Below are positions 17,118 through 25,084 of a stretch of 44,967 nucleotides of DNA, piece after piece. Positions within the stretch are counted from its first letter, which is position 1. Every line of letters begins with the position of its first letter. The notes under the pieces were generated by a model that was not told the origin of the DNA, ran no database searches, and saw only the letters and a program-made list of their open reading frames with translations. A program made the position numbers and the translations under genes. The stretch is from an uncultured Elusimicrobia bacterium. Its GTDB lineage: Bacteria > Elusimicrobiota > Elusimicrobia > UBA1565 > UBA9628. Location: assembly GCA_903881545.1 (NCBI GenBank), contig CAIRTQ010000024.1, forward strand, positions 1 through 44,967, read 5' to 3'.

Positions 17118-17482
17118 TGGGCTAGCTGGAAGGGCGGCGGCGCGCTGACGGACAGCGTGCAGCTGGGATAGGTCCCGGTAACGGTCACCGTGACGGCGCC
17201 GCCCGGGCTACCCATGCTATAAGTACAATTGCAAGTGTTGACGGGCCCCCCCCCGCTAAAGCCCTCAGCGCTGAGGTCTATACAGGTCTGCTTCGCGGCA
17301 GCCCAAGCGGTCATGACGGCATTGTAGGCGCCGTTGGCCGACATGGTCGCGGCGGCGCTCTGCTTGGCGCGGGCGTTGTAAGTGGCTCGCAAAAGGAGCA
17401 TGCTCAGGAGCCCGGCACAAATGACAGACACGATGACCGCGGTGACCAGGACCTGGATCAAGACGCTGCCCTTTTTCATCAT
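17114..17482 (-). CDS. minor pilin-like protein (PilX/GspK-type N-terminus without Glu5)
   Basis: A 122-residue protein with a short basic leader (MMKKG), a hydrophobic helix (SVLIQVLVTAVIVSVICAGL) and a small globular part. A prepilin peptidase would cut after the Gly. The fifth residue of the mature form is Gln rather than the usual Glu, as in tip-type pseudopilins such as GspK, which suits a tip or initiation subunit. The globular region has four Cys (TCIDL, TCNC, SC), enough for two disulfides. The ATG at 17482 overlaps the preceding stop by one base. A run of nine C (17246-17254, coding-strand G) lies in a Gly-rich stretch. It ends in the hpnK start. Confidence 0.75.
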   Translation of the reverse strand: MMKKGSVLIQVLVTAVIVSVICAGLLSMLLLRATYNARAKQSAAATMSANGAYNAVMTAWAAAKQTCIDLSAEGFSGGGPVNTCNCTYSMGSPGGAVTVTVTGTYPSCTLSVSAPPPFQLAQ

Positions 17483-18141
17483 CAATCCGCCGTATCGCTG
17501 TAGGCTTTTTGCATATTGATCGTGCTATTGACATGCAAGGCCGTGGCCAATGGCGCGTTGGCGGTCGGAGCCGCGCCCACGTTGAACTGCACCTGCACGC
17601 TGCCGTCGTTGTTGCGAGTGAAATAATTGACGGCGCCGCTCAGAGGCGAGACGTTTTGGGCCACGACATCGTAGCTCCCGCTTCCGCAGCTAGGCAGCGC
17701 CATGGGGCACGCCGCGTCTGAGGAAGGATTCGGCGGGCTGCCGTAGCGCAACAAGCTGGCGTTCTTATTCCCGCTTAAGGTCGCCACGCAGTAGTAGAAA
17801 TTCGTGACGCAACAGGAAGAACTGGCGGCCGAACAGGTGCAATTGCGGATCTTCCCGGTGCCTGTCAGATTGTATTGCTGTATCGAAAAGTTGCTGCATC
17901 CACTCAATGAGGCGGAGGTCCCACCGGGAATCGGCGCGGGCACGGAACTGGCATTTTGGATCTCCTTGTTCATCCGGTCCAAGGCGATCAAGGCCCAATC
18001 GGAATTGCCCCCCCGGGTACCCGACTCCATCTGGAATCTAACCATCTGCGAGGCGATTCCGATGATGCCCACGAGGACCAAGGTGGAGAGCACCAAGGCG
18101 ATGAGGAGCTCTGTCAGGCTAAAACCGCGTCGAGAGGTCAT
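17482..18141 (-). CDS. PilW-like minor pilin, cysteine-rich
   Basis: A 219-residue prepilin. The class III leader MTSRRG is followed by FSLTELLIALVLSTLVLVGI, with Glu5 in place for prepilin peptidase processing and assembly. The globular part has eight Cys, several close together (CTC, SSCC, YYC), suggesting disulfides, and ends in a beta-rich segment. The arrangement after a PilV-like and before a PilX-like gene matches minor pilin clusters of type IV pili (PilV-PilW-PilX). The start chosen is the ATG at 18141, which gives the canonical leader and overlaps the upstream stop (ATGA). A frame extends further upstream but only through the neighbouring gene. Confidence 0.82.
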   Translation of the reverse strand: MTSRRGFSLTELLIALVLSTLVLVGIIGIASQMVRFQMESGTRGGNSDWALIALDRMNKEIQNASSVPAPIPGGTSASLSGCSNFSIQQYNLTGTGKIRNCTCSAASSSCCVTNFYYCVATLSGNKNASLLRYGSPPNPSSDAACPMALPSCGSGSYDVVAQNVSPLSGAVNYFTRNNDGSVQVQFNVGAAPTANAPLATALHVNSTINMQKAYSDTAD

Positions 18142-18707
18142 TGGACTGGCTCCAACCAGAACACGCTCACGTTTATCACGGGCTGGCAATTGTTCGGCAG
18201 CGGGAACGCCGGAGTCCCCCCTCCGGCGCAGGGCCAATAGACAAAGTATTCAACGCAGGCTGGGCCGCTCGCGCCGCCGGGACATGAGGCTTCGCCGCTC
18301 TTGAGCCCAGCGTTTATGATGGCGGCAGGAGGCAGGCCAGGGCCGGTAACGACATGCGAACCGCCGGCCAGGGCCCACACGGTGCCCTGGCTGTCTGAAT
18401 AGCCGGCCCAATTCAGGCTCCAGCTAGCCAGGCCCGGCCCTCCGCCAGAAGGCCCGGCGATGATCGTATTCGTCGGATCCGCGGTGACGTAAGCGGATAG
18501 TTTTTCCTGCAAGGATCGCGAAGCCTGAACCGCGACCAAGCTGTGGTCGATCTTGTTGGAGGCCACCTTATTGCTCAGGGCGACGCTGAACACGGAAGCG
18601 ATCATCACGCACGACAACAACATGGCCACTACCACCTCGATGAGCGTGTAGCCTGGTCTCCCCTTCATAACCTTACCCGGTGCCCGAAGCAACTTCCTGG
18701 CCATCAT
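18138..18707 (-). CDS. PilV-like minor pilin
   Basis: A prepilin whose processing site is KGRPG before YTLIEVVVAMLLSCVMI, with Glu5 present. It has a globular domain of about 150 residues holding four Cys and a Gly/Pro-rich middle. The ATG at 18707 overlaps the major pilin stop (ATGA) and gives a leader of 19 residues. The internal ATG at 18668 would give a 6-residue leader (MKGRPG) closer to the norm, so the start is uncertain. The protein is followed by PilW- and PilX-like genes with overlapping stops and starts, so the four prepilins form one tight operon. Minor pilins prime assembly and often form the pilus tip. Confidence 0.8.
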   Translation of the reverse strand: MMARKLLRAPGKVMKGRPGYTLIEVVVAMLLSCVMIASVFSVALSNKVASNKIDHSLVAVQASRSLQEKLSAYVTADPTNTIIAGPSGGGPGLASWSLNWAGYSDSQGTVWALAGGSHVVTGPGLPPAAIINAGLKSGEASCPGGASGPACVEYFVYWPCAGGGTPAFPLPNNCQPVINVSVFWLEPVQ

Positions 18708-19270
18708 TGACTCGGCGTAGGAGGATCGTTTCCTCCCGCGGCGCAAGCGCCAGTCGCGCCGCTGGGTTCACAAGTGACTTGGCCGAATACATCCATGACG
18801 TAGCCCCATTGCGTGTACGGGGTATTGCTGGTCCCTGGAGAGGCTCCATTGACGCGCATGACGCAGGCTGTCGCATTGTTCCCCGTGCCCGATCTTTTCC
18901 CGCAAGGGCAAGTCCCGGTAACGCCGTCACAGGCATAGGCATTGTAGGCCATGCTATTGAAGTCGTTGGACGCCAGGTACTTGCAAGCGACGAGATTGCA
19001 CACAGGGTCGGGACCGGCGCCCGGCGCGCAGGTCCCCACGGTGTTGCAGTCGTTGGTCAAGTGACCGGCCGTATAGACGCCGTTGTGATCGACGGCATAC
19101 ATCTTATTCGCCGAGGCCACCATCCTCACCAACCCGGCGGCCGAGTCCGCCTTGCTGTTTTCCATGCTTTTCAGGTACTGGGGTATGGAAAAAGCCGCAA
19201 GAATGCCAATGATGAGGCATACGACGAGCAACTCAACAAGGGTAAAGCCTTGACGGTGCTTTCGCGGCAT
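18704..19270 (-). CDS. pilA: major type IV pilin-like protein, cysteine-rich
   Basis: A 188-residue prepilin with leader MPRKHRQG and mature N-terminus FTLVELLVVCLIIGILAAFS, Glu5 present. The IPQYLKSMENSKADSAAGLVRM stretch is the usual alpha-1 extension of type IVa pilins. The globular domain has ten Cys (one more is in the hydrophobic helix), which is many for a pilin and points to several disulfides. It is the first of four consecutive prepilin genes and has its own predicted promoter with a leader of about 160 bases, consistent with high expression. The AAGGGGG ribosome site is 8 bases before the ATG. Assignment as the main subunit rests on position and N-terminal quality. Confidence 0.82.
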   Translation of the reverse strand: MPRKHRQGFTLVELLVVCLIIGILAAFSIPQYLKSMENSKADSAAGLVRMVASANKMYAVDHNGVYTAGHLTNDCNTVGTCAPGAGPDPVCNLVACKYLASNDFNSMAYNAYACDGVTGTCPCGKRSGTGNNATACVMRVNGASPGTSNTPYTQWGYVMDVFGQVTCEPSGATGACAAGGNDPPTPSQ

Positions 19271-19282
19271 AACCGTACCCCC

Positions 19283-19384
19283 TTAACCCGAATTCCTCAT
19301 TCTGAAGTGGGGAATACCAAAGAAGTCTCTTCCTCTACAACTACAGTCCCGAAGGAGACCCACTAAACCGATTGCGCGTTCCAT
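19283..19384 (-). CDS. possible 33-codon leader ORF upstream of the major pilin gene
   Basis: The minus strand between the predicted pilin promoter and the pilin ATG contains an ATG (19384-19382) with a perfect AGGAGG (19395-19390) five bases before it. The frame is closed by TAA at 19285-19283, 12 bases before the pilin ATG. The 33-residue product is Arg/Phe-rich with two Cys and resembles nothing I know. Its ribosome site is better than that of most genes here. It could be a regulatory leader peptide, or chance in an untranslated leader. Confidence 0.35.
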   Translation of the reverse strand: MERAIGLVGLLRDCSCRGRDFFGIPHFRMRNSG

Positions 19385-19437
19385 GCGGGCCTCCTGTTCC
19401 AGCAAGGTGCCGCGTACGCAAAGCTGCCTCTCTTAGG

Positions 19438-19466
19438 AGCATAAGGCCAATGTGCGACAATGTCCA
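19438..19466 (-). promoter_or_regulatory. candidate promoter of the pilin operon
   Basis: On the minus strand TGGACA (19466-19461), a 17-base spacer and TATGCT (19443-19438) lie about 170 bases before the pilin ATG. The rest of the 253-base gap (19271-19523) holds the leader ORF described separately and an AT-rich patch next to the pilC stop. No sigma-54 (GG-N10-GC) match was found. Confidence 0.4.
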
Positions 19467-19523
19467 GTTAAGAATAGGCTGATTTTAGATAAATTTTGGT
19501 AAAAGGAAACAGAGGGCACGAGA

Positions 19524-20741
19524 CTAATGCGAACCCACGCTGGTCAGTTTGAATATGGGCAGGAACACCGCCAGCACGATGACTCCGACCACGCCGCCGA
19601 TACCCACCACCAGGATGGGGTCGATGATGGCCGTAAAGCGCCGCGTGAATTGATCGATCTGTTCACGATAGAAAGCGGATAGAGTGACCAGCATGTCCGG
19701 GAGCTTGCCCGATTCCTCACCCATGAACATCATCTCGGTGACCAGGGCCGGCAGGACTCCGGTCCGGCGGAAGGCCGCAGAGATGGATTTTCCAGCCGCT
19801 ACATCGTTACGGACCGAACGCAGGAGGCGCTGGAAGATGATATTGGCGCCAAACACCCCCTCCAAGACAGTAATGGCGTTGAGGATGCTCACGCCGCTCT
19901 CGATCAAAGTGGATAATGTAGTCAGTAGGCGCTCCACCAGCATGTTCTTGGCAAAGGCACCGAAGAAGGGCGTACTGAAGATAAGGTTCCACTTCGTGAT
20001 TTGTCCGGGCTCGGTCGCGGTATAGGCGCTCCAAATGAACCAGATGCCCACCACGACGACGATCAAGGGGGCCAAGTGGTGGACCAGCAGGTTGGACACC
20101 AGGATGATGGCCGCCGTCAACGGAGGCAGTTGCACCCCGAACTGGCGGAAGATATCAGCAAAGACGGGCACGATCTTAATGATAAAAAATGCCAGCACGC
20201 CTAACGATATACAGCACAGGACGGCGGGATAGGCCATAGCCGTGATAATCTTGCCCTTGAGCTCCGCCTGGGCGCCGATGTAGGACCCGATCTGCCTGAG
20301 GACCTTAGGCAATTGGCCGCCCATCTCTCCGGCCTGGACGAGGGAGATCCAAAGACTACTGAAAGCCTTGGGATGTCTCTCCAGCGCCTTATAGAGCGCC
20401 ATCCCCCCCGCCACGTCCTTGGTCACCTGGGCCAGGGCAAAATGCAAGGTCTTGGAGGCGGAGTGCTCACCGAGCAATGACAGGGCACGCACCAGGGGAA
20501 CGCCGCCGTTGAGGAGCGTCGATAGTTGCTCCGCGAAAAATATAAGGTCGCGCGCGGCGACCCTGCCGGCCCCCGGGGCCTGCGTGCCCGGCGTGCGCAC
20601 CGTGCGCTCCACGGAAATGGCAAGGATAAAGTAGCCTTTGCCTTGGAGGACGGCGATGGCCTCATTTTCATCACCGGCTTCCACGGCCCCGGAACTCGTT
20701 TCGCCTTTGCTGTCTTGGACTGTGTAATTGAATCGGCCCAT
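19524..20741 (-). CDS. pilC: type IV pilus/type II secretion inner-membrane platform protein PilC
   Basis: A 405-residue GspF/PilC-family protein, the inner-membrane platform that passes energy from PilB to pilin assembly. Two repeated cytoplasmic helical domains (about 70-190 and 270-390) are followed by membrane segments: AMAYPAVLCCISLGVLAFFIIKIVP, IIVVVVGIWFIWSAY and the C-terminal IIDPILVVGIGGVVGVIVLAVFLPIF. ERHPKAFSSLWISLVQAGEMGGQL is the family signature. It starts 22 bases after the PilB stop. A Gly/Ala region with a C7 run is present. It is a normal, intact member. Confidence 0.93.
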   Translation of the reverse strand: MGRFNYTVQDSKGETSSGAVEAGDENEAIAVLQGKGYFILAISVERTVRTPGTQAPGAGRVAARDLIFFAEQLSTLLNGGVPLVRALSLLGEHSASKTLHFALAQVTKDVAGGMALYKALERHPKAFSSLWISLVQAGEMGGQLPKVLRQIGSYIGAQAELKGKIITAMAYPAVLCCISLGVLAFFIIKIVPVFADIFRQFGVQLPPLTAAIILVSNLLVHHLAPLIVVVVGIWFIWSAYTATEPGQITKWNLIFSTPFFGAFAKNMLVERLLTTLSTLIESGVSILNAITVLEGVFGANIIFQRLLRSVRNDVAAGKSISAAFRRTGVLPALVTEMMFMGEESGKLPDMLVTLSAFYREQIDQFTRRFTAIIDPILVVGIGGVVGVIVLAVFLPIFKLTSVGSH

Positions 20742-20763
20742 ATCTTTAGATGTTCAAACGGAG

Positions 20764-22518
20764 CTACTCATCGATAGTCACGCTTTGGATGTCCTCGAAC
20801 GCCGTCAGGCCGGCGATGACTTTGCGCCAGCCGCTGGCGCGCAAGTTCCACATGCCGGCCCGAACTGCGGCCTCGCGCAACCGGGCCAAGTCGCCCCCAT
20901 GCTTATAAATGATCTCCCGCATCTCCGGAATGACCCGGTAGACCTCATAGATTGCGGTGCGGCCTAGAAAACCCGTGTGCGCGCACTTGTCGCAGCCCCG
21001 CGGCTCGAAGAAAGCGATCTTATTCGGATCAGGCGAAGGATTGAGGAGAGATTCCCGTATGCACATCTCCACGTCCTTGGGATCGGGCTGGTGCGGCTTC
21101 TTGCAATGCGGACAGAGCTTGCGCACCAAGCGCTGGGCAGCCACCACGGCCAGGCTGCTGGACAGCAGGAACCGCTCGATGCCGAGGTCGATAAGGCGCA
21201 CGACGGCGGAAAGAGCGTCGTTGGTGTGCAGCGTCGAGAGGACCAAGTGGCCCGTCAAGGCCGCGCGCAGGCAGGTCTGGGCGGTCTCCTGGTCGCGCAC
21301 CTCTCCCACCAGGATGACGTCCGGATCCTGGCGCAGGAACGAGCGTAAAGCCGCGGCGAAGGTAAGCCCGATATTGGCGCGCACCTGGACCTGATTGATC
21401 CCCTCCAGCTTGATCTCCACCGGGTCCTCGATGGTCATGAAGTTGAGCTCGGGGGTGACGATGGTGCTCAGGACGGAATAAAGCGTCGTGGTCTTGCCGG
21501 AGCCGGTCGGCCCGGTGAGGAAGAGCAGACCATGGGGCAGGCTCGCGCCTTCAAGGAAGTCCTGTTTCTGACGCGGCTCGAAGCCGATCTTGTCGATATT
21601 GAGCTCGACCGCCCCCTTATCGAGGATGCGCATGACCACCTTCTCGCCGTACACCGTCGGGCAGATGGAGACGCGCAGGTCGATGTTCCGGTTCTGCACC
21701 TTGATGGAGAAGGTGCCATCCTGGGGCAGGCGGCGCTCCGCGATATCAAGCTTGGAAAGGATCTTGATGCGGGAGATCACGCCCAAGAAGTCCTTCTTCA
21801 AAGGCGCCGGGCGCTCGTAGAGCACGCCGTCTATGCGGAAACGCAACATCACCCGTTCGTCGTAGCTCTCCACATGGATATCCGAAACGCGCTCGGTGAT
21901 GGCCTGCTTGAGGATCGCATTGACCAGGGAGATGACGTCCGCGCCCTGGGCGCCCTGGATCGCCTGGTCCAGGTCCACCCGGCCCCCCCCCGCGTCCTCC
22001 ATCTCAACGACTTCCTCGACACCGCCGGCCATGCCGCCGCCGGCAGCCATGGACTTCTCAATGAAAGTGCCGCCGCCCTGGTAGAAGTCGTCGATGGCCT
22101 TGAGGATCTGCGCCCGGCTGGCCACGAAAGGCTGTATCTCCAGGCCGGAAGTAAGCAGCTTGAGGTTATCGAGCAGCATCATGTCATCGGGATTGGGCAT
22201 GGCCACCGCGAGGACCGACTCGTCGAGGAACAAAGGCAGGACGCAATGCTCCCGGGCGTAGGCCTCGCTGATGATCTTCTCCAGGTTCTGCCCTTTCTCG
22301 ACGCGGAGAATCTTATTCTCGCGCGAGGCGTACGGGATGCCGCGCTGCTTGGAGATGGCGCGGGCCAGGCCGTCGTCCGTGGCAAAGCCCAGCTTGACCA
22401 CGGCCTCGCTGAAGGAGCAGCGCGAGGCGACGGCCAGACGGGTGGCCTTCTCCTTTTGATCCACGGTGATGACGCCGCTGGTAACGAGGATGTCGGCTAG
22501 TTCCTGTTTCTCAGACAT
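20764..22518 (-). CDS. pilB: type IV pilus assembly ATPase PilB (GspE family)
   Basis: A 584-residue extension ATPase. An N-terminal MshEN/GspE-N domain (about 1-150; LPLF-type repeats such as HCVLPLFLDES) is followed by a Gly-rich linker (about 158-182) and the secretion ATPase core. The core has Walker A GPTGSGKT (336-343), the Asp box MTIEDPVE, Walker B DPDVILVGEVRD (398-409), the His box LSTLHTND and a zinc-binding tetracysteine (CPHC and CDKC). MshEN domains in relatives bind cyclic di-GMP, so that may also apply here. A good TTGACA/TATACT promoter is directly upstream. The linker contains a nine-base C run. No retraction ATPase pilT is in the window. Confidence 0.95.
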   Translation of the reverse strand: MSEKQELADILVTSGVITVDQKEKATRLAVASRCSFSEAVVKLGFATDDGLARAISKQRGIPYASRENKILRVEKGQNLEKIISEAYAREHCVLPLFLDESVLAVAMPNPDDMMLLDNLKLLTSGLEIQPFVASRAQILKAIDDFYQGGGTFIEKSMAAGGGMAGGVEEVVEMEDAGGGRVDLDQAIQGAQGADVISLVNAILKQAITERVSDIHVESYDERVMLRFRIDGVLYERPAPLKKDFLGVISRIKILSKLDIAERRLPQDGTFSIKVQNRNIDLRVSICPTVYGEKVVMRILDKGAVELNIDKIGFEPRQKQDFLEGASLPHGLLFLTGPTGSGKTTTLYSVLSTIVTPELNFMTIEDPVEIKLEGINQVQVRANIGLTFAAALRSFLRQDPDVILVGEVRDQETAQTCLRAALTGHLVLSTLHTNDALSAVVRLIDLGIERFLLSSSLAVVAAQRLVRKLCPHCKKPHQPDPKDVEMCIRESLLNPSPDPNKIAFFEPRGCDKCAHTGFLGRTAIYEVYRVIPEMREIIYKHGGDLARLREAAVRAGMWNLRASGWRKVIAGLTAFEDIQSVTIDE

Positions 22519-22533
22519 AGGATTTCCCCAGCA

Positions 22534-22561
22534 AGTATAGTGCCCTATCGGCCATTGTCAA
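22534..22561 (-). promoter_or_regulatory. sigma-70 promoter of pilB-pilC
   Basis: On the minus strand a perfect TTGACA (22561-22556), 16-base spacer and TATACT (22539-22534) precede the pilB ATG at 22518. The predicted start is only about 9 bases before the ATG. It allows pilB-pilC to be expressed separately from the upstream pilM-pilQ genes. Confidence 0.6.
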
Positions 22562-22577
22562 GCCCTCTGCGGTATGC

Positions 22578-24269
22578 CTAATCGCTCACGATGGTCGGCG
22601 TCAAGAAGATGACCAGGTCCATGTTGGAGCGCGCGCCTTGGCTGCTGGTGAATAGCCATCCGATGATCGGGATGTAGCCCAGCAGCGGCACCTTGCGCAC
22701 CGTCTTGTTCTCGACCGAGCGCAGCAACCCGCCCATGACCAGTGTCTGGCCGTTGCGCACGCGCACCAGGCTCGAGGCGCCCCGGGTGACGGGGTCGTAG
22801 ACAGGATTGCTCGCCGTCGATATGGGAGACGCATGGATGTCGGTGTAGCTAGGCTGCACCAGCATGGTGATATAGCCGTCTTTGTTGACCTGCGGCGTCA
22901 CTTTCAGGATCAGGCCAGTACTATAGCGCTCCGCCGCGGAGACCGAGTTGGTGAGGGAGCTCCCTCCCGAATTCTGGATCATGTGCCCTACAGCCTGTTG
23001 GCTGGCGACCTGTATGATCGCCGACTTATTGTTAAGAGTCATGATCTTCGGCTTGCTCAGGTAGCGCGCCTGGGAATTAGAGACCAGCGCCCTCAGGATA
23101 ATCTGTAATTGGCTCAGATTTAAGATGCCAAGCTGGACGCTGTTCCCAAGGAGATTGGTGCTACCGCTGTTGCTGCCGCTGGTCGAGCCCCCCAAGGTGC
23201 TGACCCAGTTGTTGACCGGATCGAAGAAATGGGTGGCCTTGATGTTGTTGGTGATGTTGAACGGGAAGGCCACGTCTCGCATGCCCGCGTTGAACTGTCC
23301 CAACGACCCGTCCGAGCCGCCCCACTCGAGACCGAGGTTGTTGATTTTGTCCGTGTCGATCTCAACGATCTGGGCCTCGATCATAACCTGGGGGGCCTTC
23401 TTGTCGAGTTCCGCGATAATCTGTTCGACCTGCGGAAACACCTCCGGGATGTCGGTGACCACGATAGAATTAGTGCGCGGCTCAAGCGCAACCTCCCCGG
23501 TCTTGGTCAAAACGCTGTGCAGAACGCTGACGAAAGAAACCGCGCCAGAGCTCCCCCCCCCTGTGGCCGCGCCCCCCCCACCGGTGCCGGCACCTGCGAT
23601 GCCCCCCCCACTCCCGCTGGACGCATTGGATGTGGGCGTAATGGCGGCCGCGTCCGATGCGCTGTCGCCGAGAGGGATCAACGGTATGTAGGAGAGCTGA
23701 TAGATGCGGGTAATCACATTCTCGATCGCCTTGGACCGCGGCGCCACGATGTAGGTGTTGCTGTGCCCTATCTGCTGGTAGGTCAGACCCTTGATCTCGA
23801 GCAGCACTTGCAGAGCCTCGGCCACGGTCACGTTCTGTAGGAAGGCCGTCACCCGTTTACTTTCGAGTCCCTCGGTGACGATGAAGTTGACGTGGGCTTG
23901 CGCCTGGATGGTGTCAAGAAATGTCTCCAGCGGAGCGCCCTTGACGCGCACCGTGACCCGGGTCTGCAAGGGCGACACCGGGGCCGCGGCGGCTGAAGGG
24001 CGGGCCGGGGCGGAAGTGCCGATCTGCACGCCTTGGACATTGCGCGACGCGGCCGCCTCGGACGCCAGACCCGCTGGAGCCGCCTCGATCGGCGCCCCTC
24101 CCGTTGCGGGACTTTCCGAAGACTGCGGCTGCACCTGCGGATTGGCTTCAGGCTCTCCGTAGCGCCTCTGCGCTGCGGCCGGCGGCGCCGCCTGCACAAG
24201 GACGGATAATGCCAGCGCAATCGCCGTCGCGCTTTGCAGAATGCTGGGTCTGCGCTGTGCCTTCATCAT
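22578..24269 (-). CDS. pilQ: type IV pilus secretin PilQ (GspD family)
   Basis: A 563-residue outer-membrane secretin forming the pilus exit channel. It has a signal peptide (about 1-33), a Pro/Gln/Ala-rich stretch and an STN-type domain (VTVRVKGAPLETFLDTIQAQAHVNFIV). N-domains with the usual NSIVVTDIPEVFPQVEQIIAELDKKAPQVMIEAQIVEI follow, then the beta-barrel secretin domain ending VPLLGYIPIIGWLFTS and DLVIFLTPTIV. A very Gly-rich linker (about 220-250) is coded by C-runs of 9, 8 and 8 bases within 57 bp. I chose the ATG at 24269 because GGGGGAAG precedes it; an in-frame TTG at 24284 is weaker. No dedicated pilotin was recognised. Confidence 0.92.
   Translation of the reverse strand: MMKAQRRPSILQSATAIALALSVLVQAAPPAAAQRRYGEPEANPQVQPQSSESPATGGAPIEAAPAGLASEAAASRNVQGVQIGTSAPARPSAAAAPVSPLQTRVTVRVKGAPLETFLDTIQAQAHVNFIVTEGLESKRVTAFLQNVTVAEALQVLLEIKGLTYQQIGHSNTYIVAPRSKAIENVITRIYQLSYIPLIPLGDSASDAAAITPTSNASSGSGGGIAGAGTGGGGAATGGGSSGAVSFVSVLHSVLTKTGEVALEPRTNSIVVTDIPEVFPQVEQIIAELDKKAPQVMIEAQIVEIDTDKINNLGLEWGGSDGSLGQFNAGMRDVAFPFNITNNIKATHFFDPVNNWVSTLGGSTSGSNSGSTNLLGNSVQLGILNLSQLQIILRALVSNSQARYLSKPKIMTLNNKSAIIQVASQQAVGHMIQNSGGSSLTNSVSAAERYSTGLILKVTPQVNKDGYITMLVQPSYTDIHASPISTASNPVYDPVTRGASSLVRVRNGQTLVMGGLLRSVENKTVRKVPLLGYIPIIGWLFTSSQGARSNMDLVIFLTPTIVSD
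23553..23609. repeat. three C-tracts (9, 8 and 8 bases) in the pilQ Gly linker
   Basis: Runs at 23553-23561, 23572-23579 and 23602-23609 are G-tracts on the coding strand. Similar nine-base runs occur in pilB (21983-21991) and the PilX-like gene (17246-17254). Such tracts can slip and switch frames in other bacteria. Here all copies are in frame. Confidence 0.7.
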
Positions 24270-24285
24270 ATTGTCTTCCCCCAAA

Positions 24286-25083
24286 TCACCGGCTCAATCG
24301 CTTAGAAAACTTCTTATTCTTCCACTGAAAAAGCACCGACTGCGAATTGATGCGCACCACCTTGACCGACCCGACCGAGGTGTTCACCAGATCGCCTTCG
24401 CTTGCCATTTCTCCGTTCACGATGGCCCGGTTTCCGCCATCGGCGGTTACGATGCCTTGCAGATCGATAGTCCGCTCGACATTCGGTTGAGCCTTCGCCT
24501 TCGGGCTGGAGCGAATGACCCGGTTCCGCAGCTCTTCCTTGGCAAGGTTCTTCTCCGTTTCCATTTGGTCCAGCTTGACTTGGTCATAAGGGGAAAGTGT
24601 CGGATCCCGCCAGGCCTGGGCAAGACCTTCGGGACTTCCCGCGGAGGCCGCGCTCTCAGCGGGCACCGCCGGCATCACCGCCTTGGGAGAAGGCGCCGGA
24701 CCAGCGACCGCTGGCGCGAGAGGCTCTGCCTTGGCCGGCGCCGCGGACGCGCCTGGACCCGGGCGCCCGAGCGACGCGCCCGGCGCAGTGGCCTTCGGCG
24801 TCGCCCGCACGAGCGCCGCGGGATCGCTCTGCAACGGCGCCGGCGTCAAGGGGCCCTTATTACGGCCCGACACCTGAGTCTCGGAAGGAATGGGATTGAC
24901 CAATCTATTCTTGTTCGGCGCGGGAGCGAAAGGCCCGCCATCCGGGATCCGGACGCGGACCTTATGGCCGAATTCCTGCTTTTTGGCCTTGTCCAGGTGC
25001 CCATACCATTGATAGAAAAGCACGCCGGGCACCGCCAGGGCGAGCGCCAGGATGAGCCAACCTGCCGATGTCTTCGCCGCCAT
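24286..25083 (-). CDS. pilP: PilP/GspC-like pilus assembly protein
   Basis: A 265-residue bitopic protein. An N-terminal membrane helix (WLILALALAVPGVLFYQWY, about 9-27) is followed by a long Pro/Ala-rich linker (about 50-150) and a C-terminal beta domain (about 200-265, IVTADGGNRAIVNGEMASEGDLV...VKVVRINSQSVLFQWKNKKF). That domain resembles the PilP/GspC homology region, which contacts the secretin from the periplasm. It lies between PilO-like and PilQ genes, exactly where pilP falls in pilMNOPQ operons. PilP is usually a lipoprotein, while here a helix anchors it, as in GspC. The assignment rests on fold-like pattern and position. Confidence 0.72.
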   Translation of the reverse strand: MAAKTSAGWLILALALAVPGVLFYQWYGHLDKAKKQEFGHKVRVRIPDGGPFAPAPNKNRLVNPIPSETQVSGRNKGPLTPAPLQSDPAALVRATPKATAPGASLGRPGPGASAAPAKAEPLAPAVAGPAPSPKAVMPAVPAESAASAGSPEGLAQAWRDPTLSPYDQVKLDQMETEKNLAKEELRNRVIRSSPKAKAQPNVERTIDLQGIVTADGGNRAIVNGEMASEGDLVNTSVGSVKVVRINSQSVLFQWKNKKFSKRLSR

Positions 25084-25084
25084 A

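Noticed and set aside
17262-17275. Perfect palindrome CCTCAGCGCTGAGG, sharing a core with 44213-44222, considered as an operator
   Set aside because: Both lie inside coding 3' regions of unrelated genes with no promoter nearby; the shared core is short enough to be chance.
19416-19424. ACGCAAAGC on the plus strand, like the core of cyclic-di-GMP (GEMM) riboswitches, near the pilin gene
   Set aside because: It is on the wrong strand for the pilin gene, no plus-strand gene follows, and I could not fit the two conserved GEMM helices around it.
21532-22500. Long open frame antisense to pilB (and similar ones opposite shc, the PilM-PilN/OmpA genes and the HpnK region)
   Set aside because: High-GC DNA keeps antisense frames open. 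The products are His/Gly/Arg-rich and unlike any family, while the opposite strand encodes clear conserved proteins.
24269-24284. Start of pilQ at the TTG 24284
   Set aside because: The ATG at 24269 has a good GGGGGAAG ribosome site and gives a normal signal peptide.
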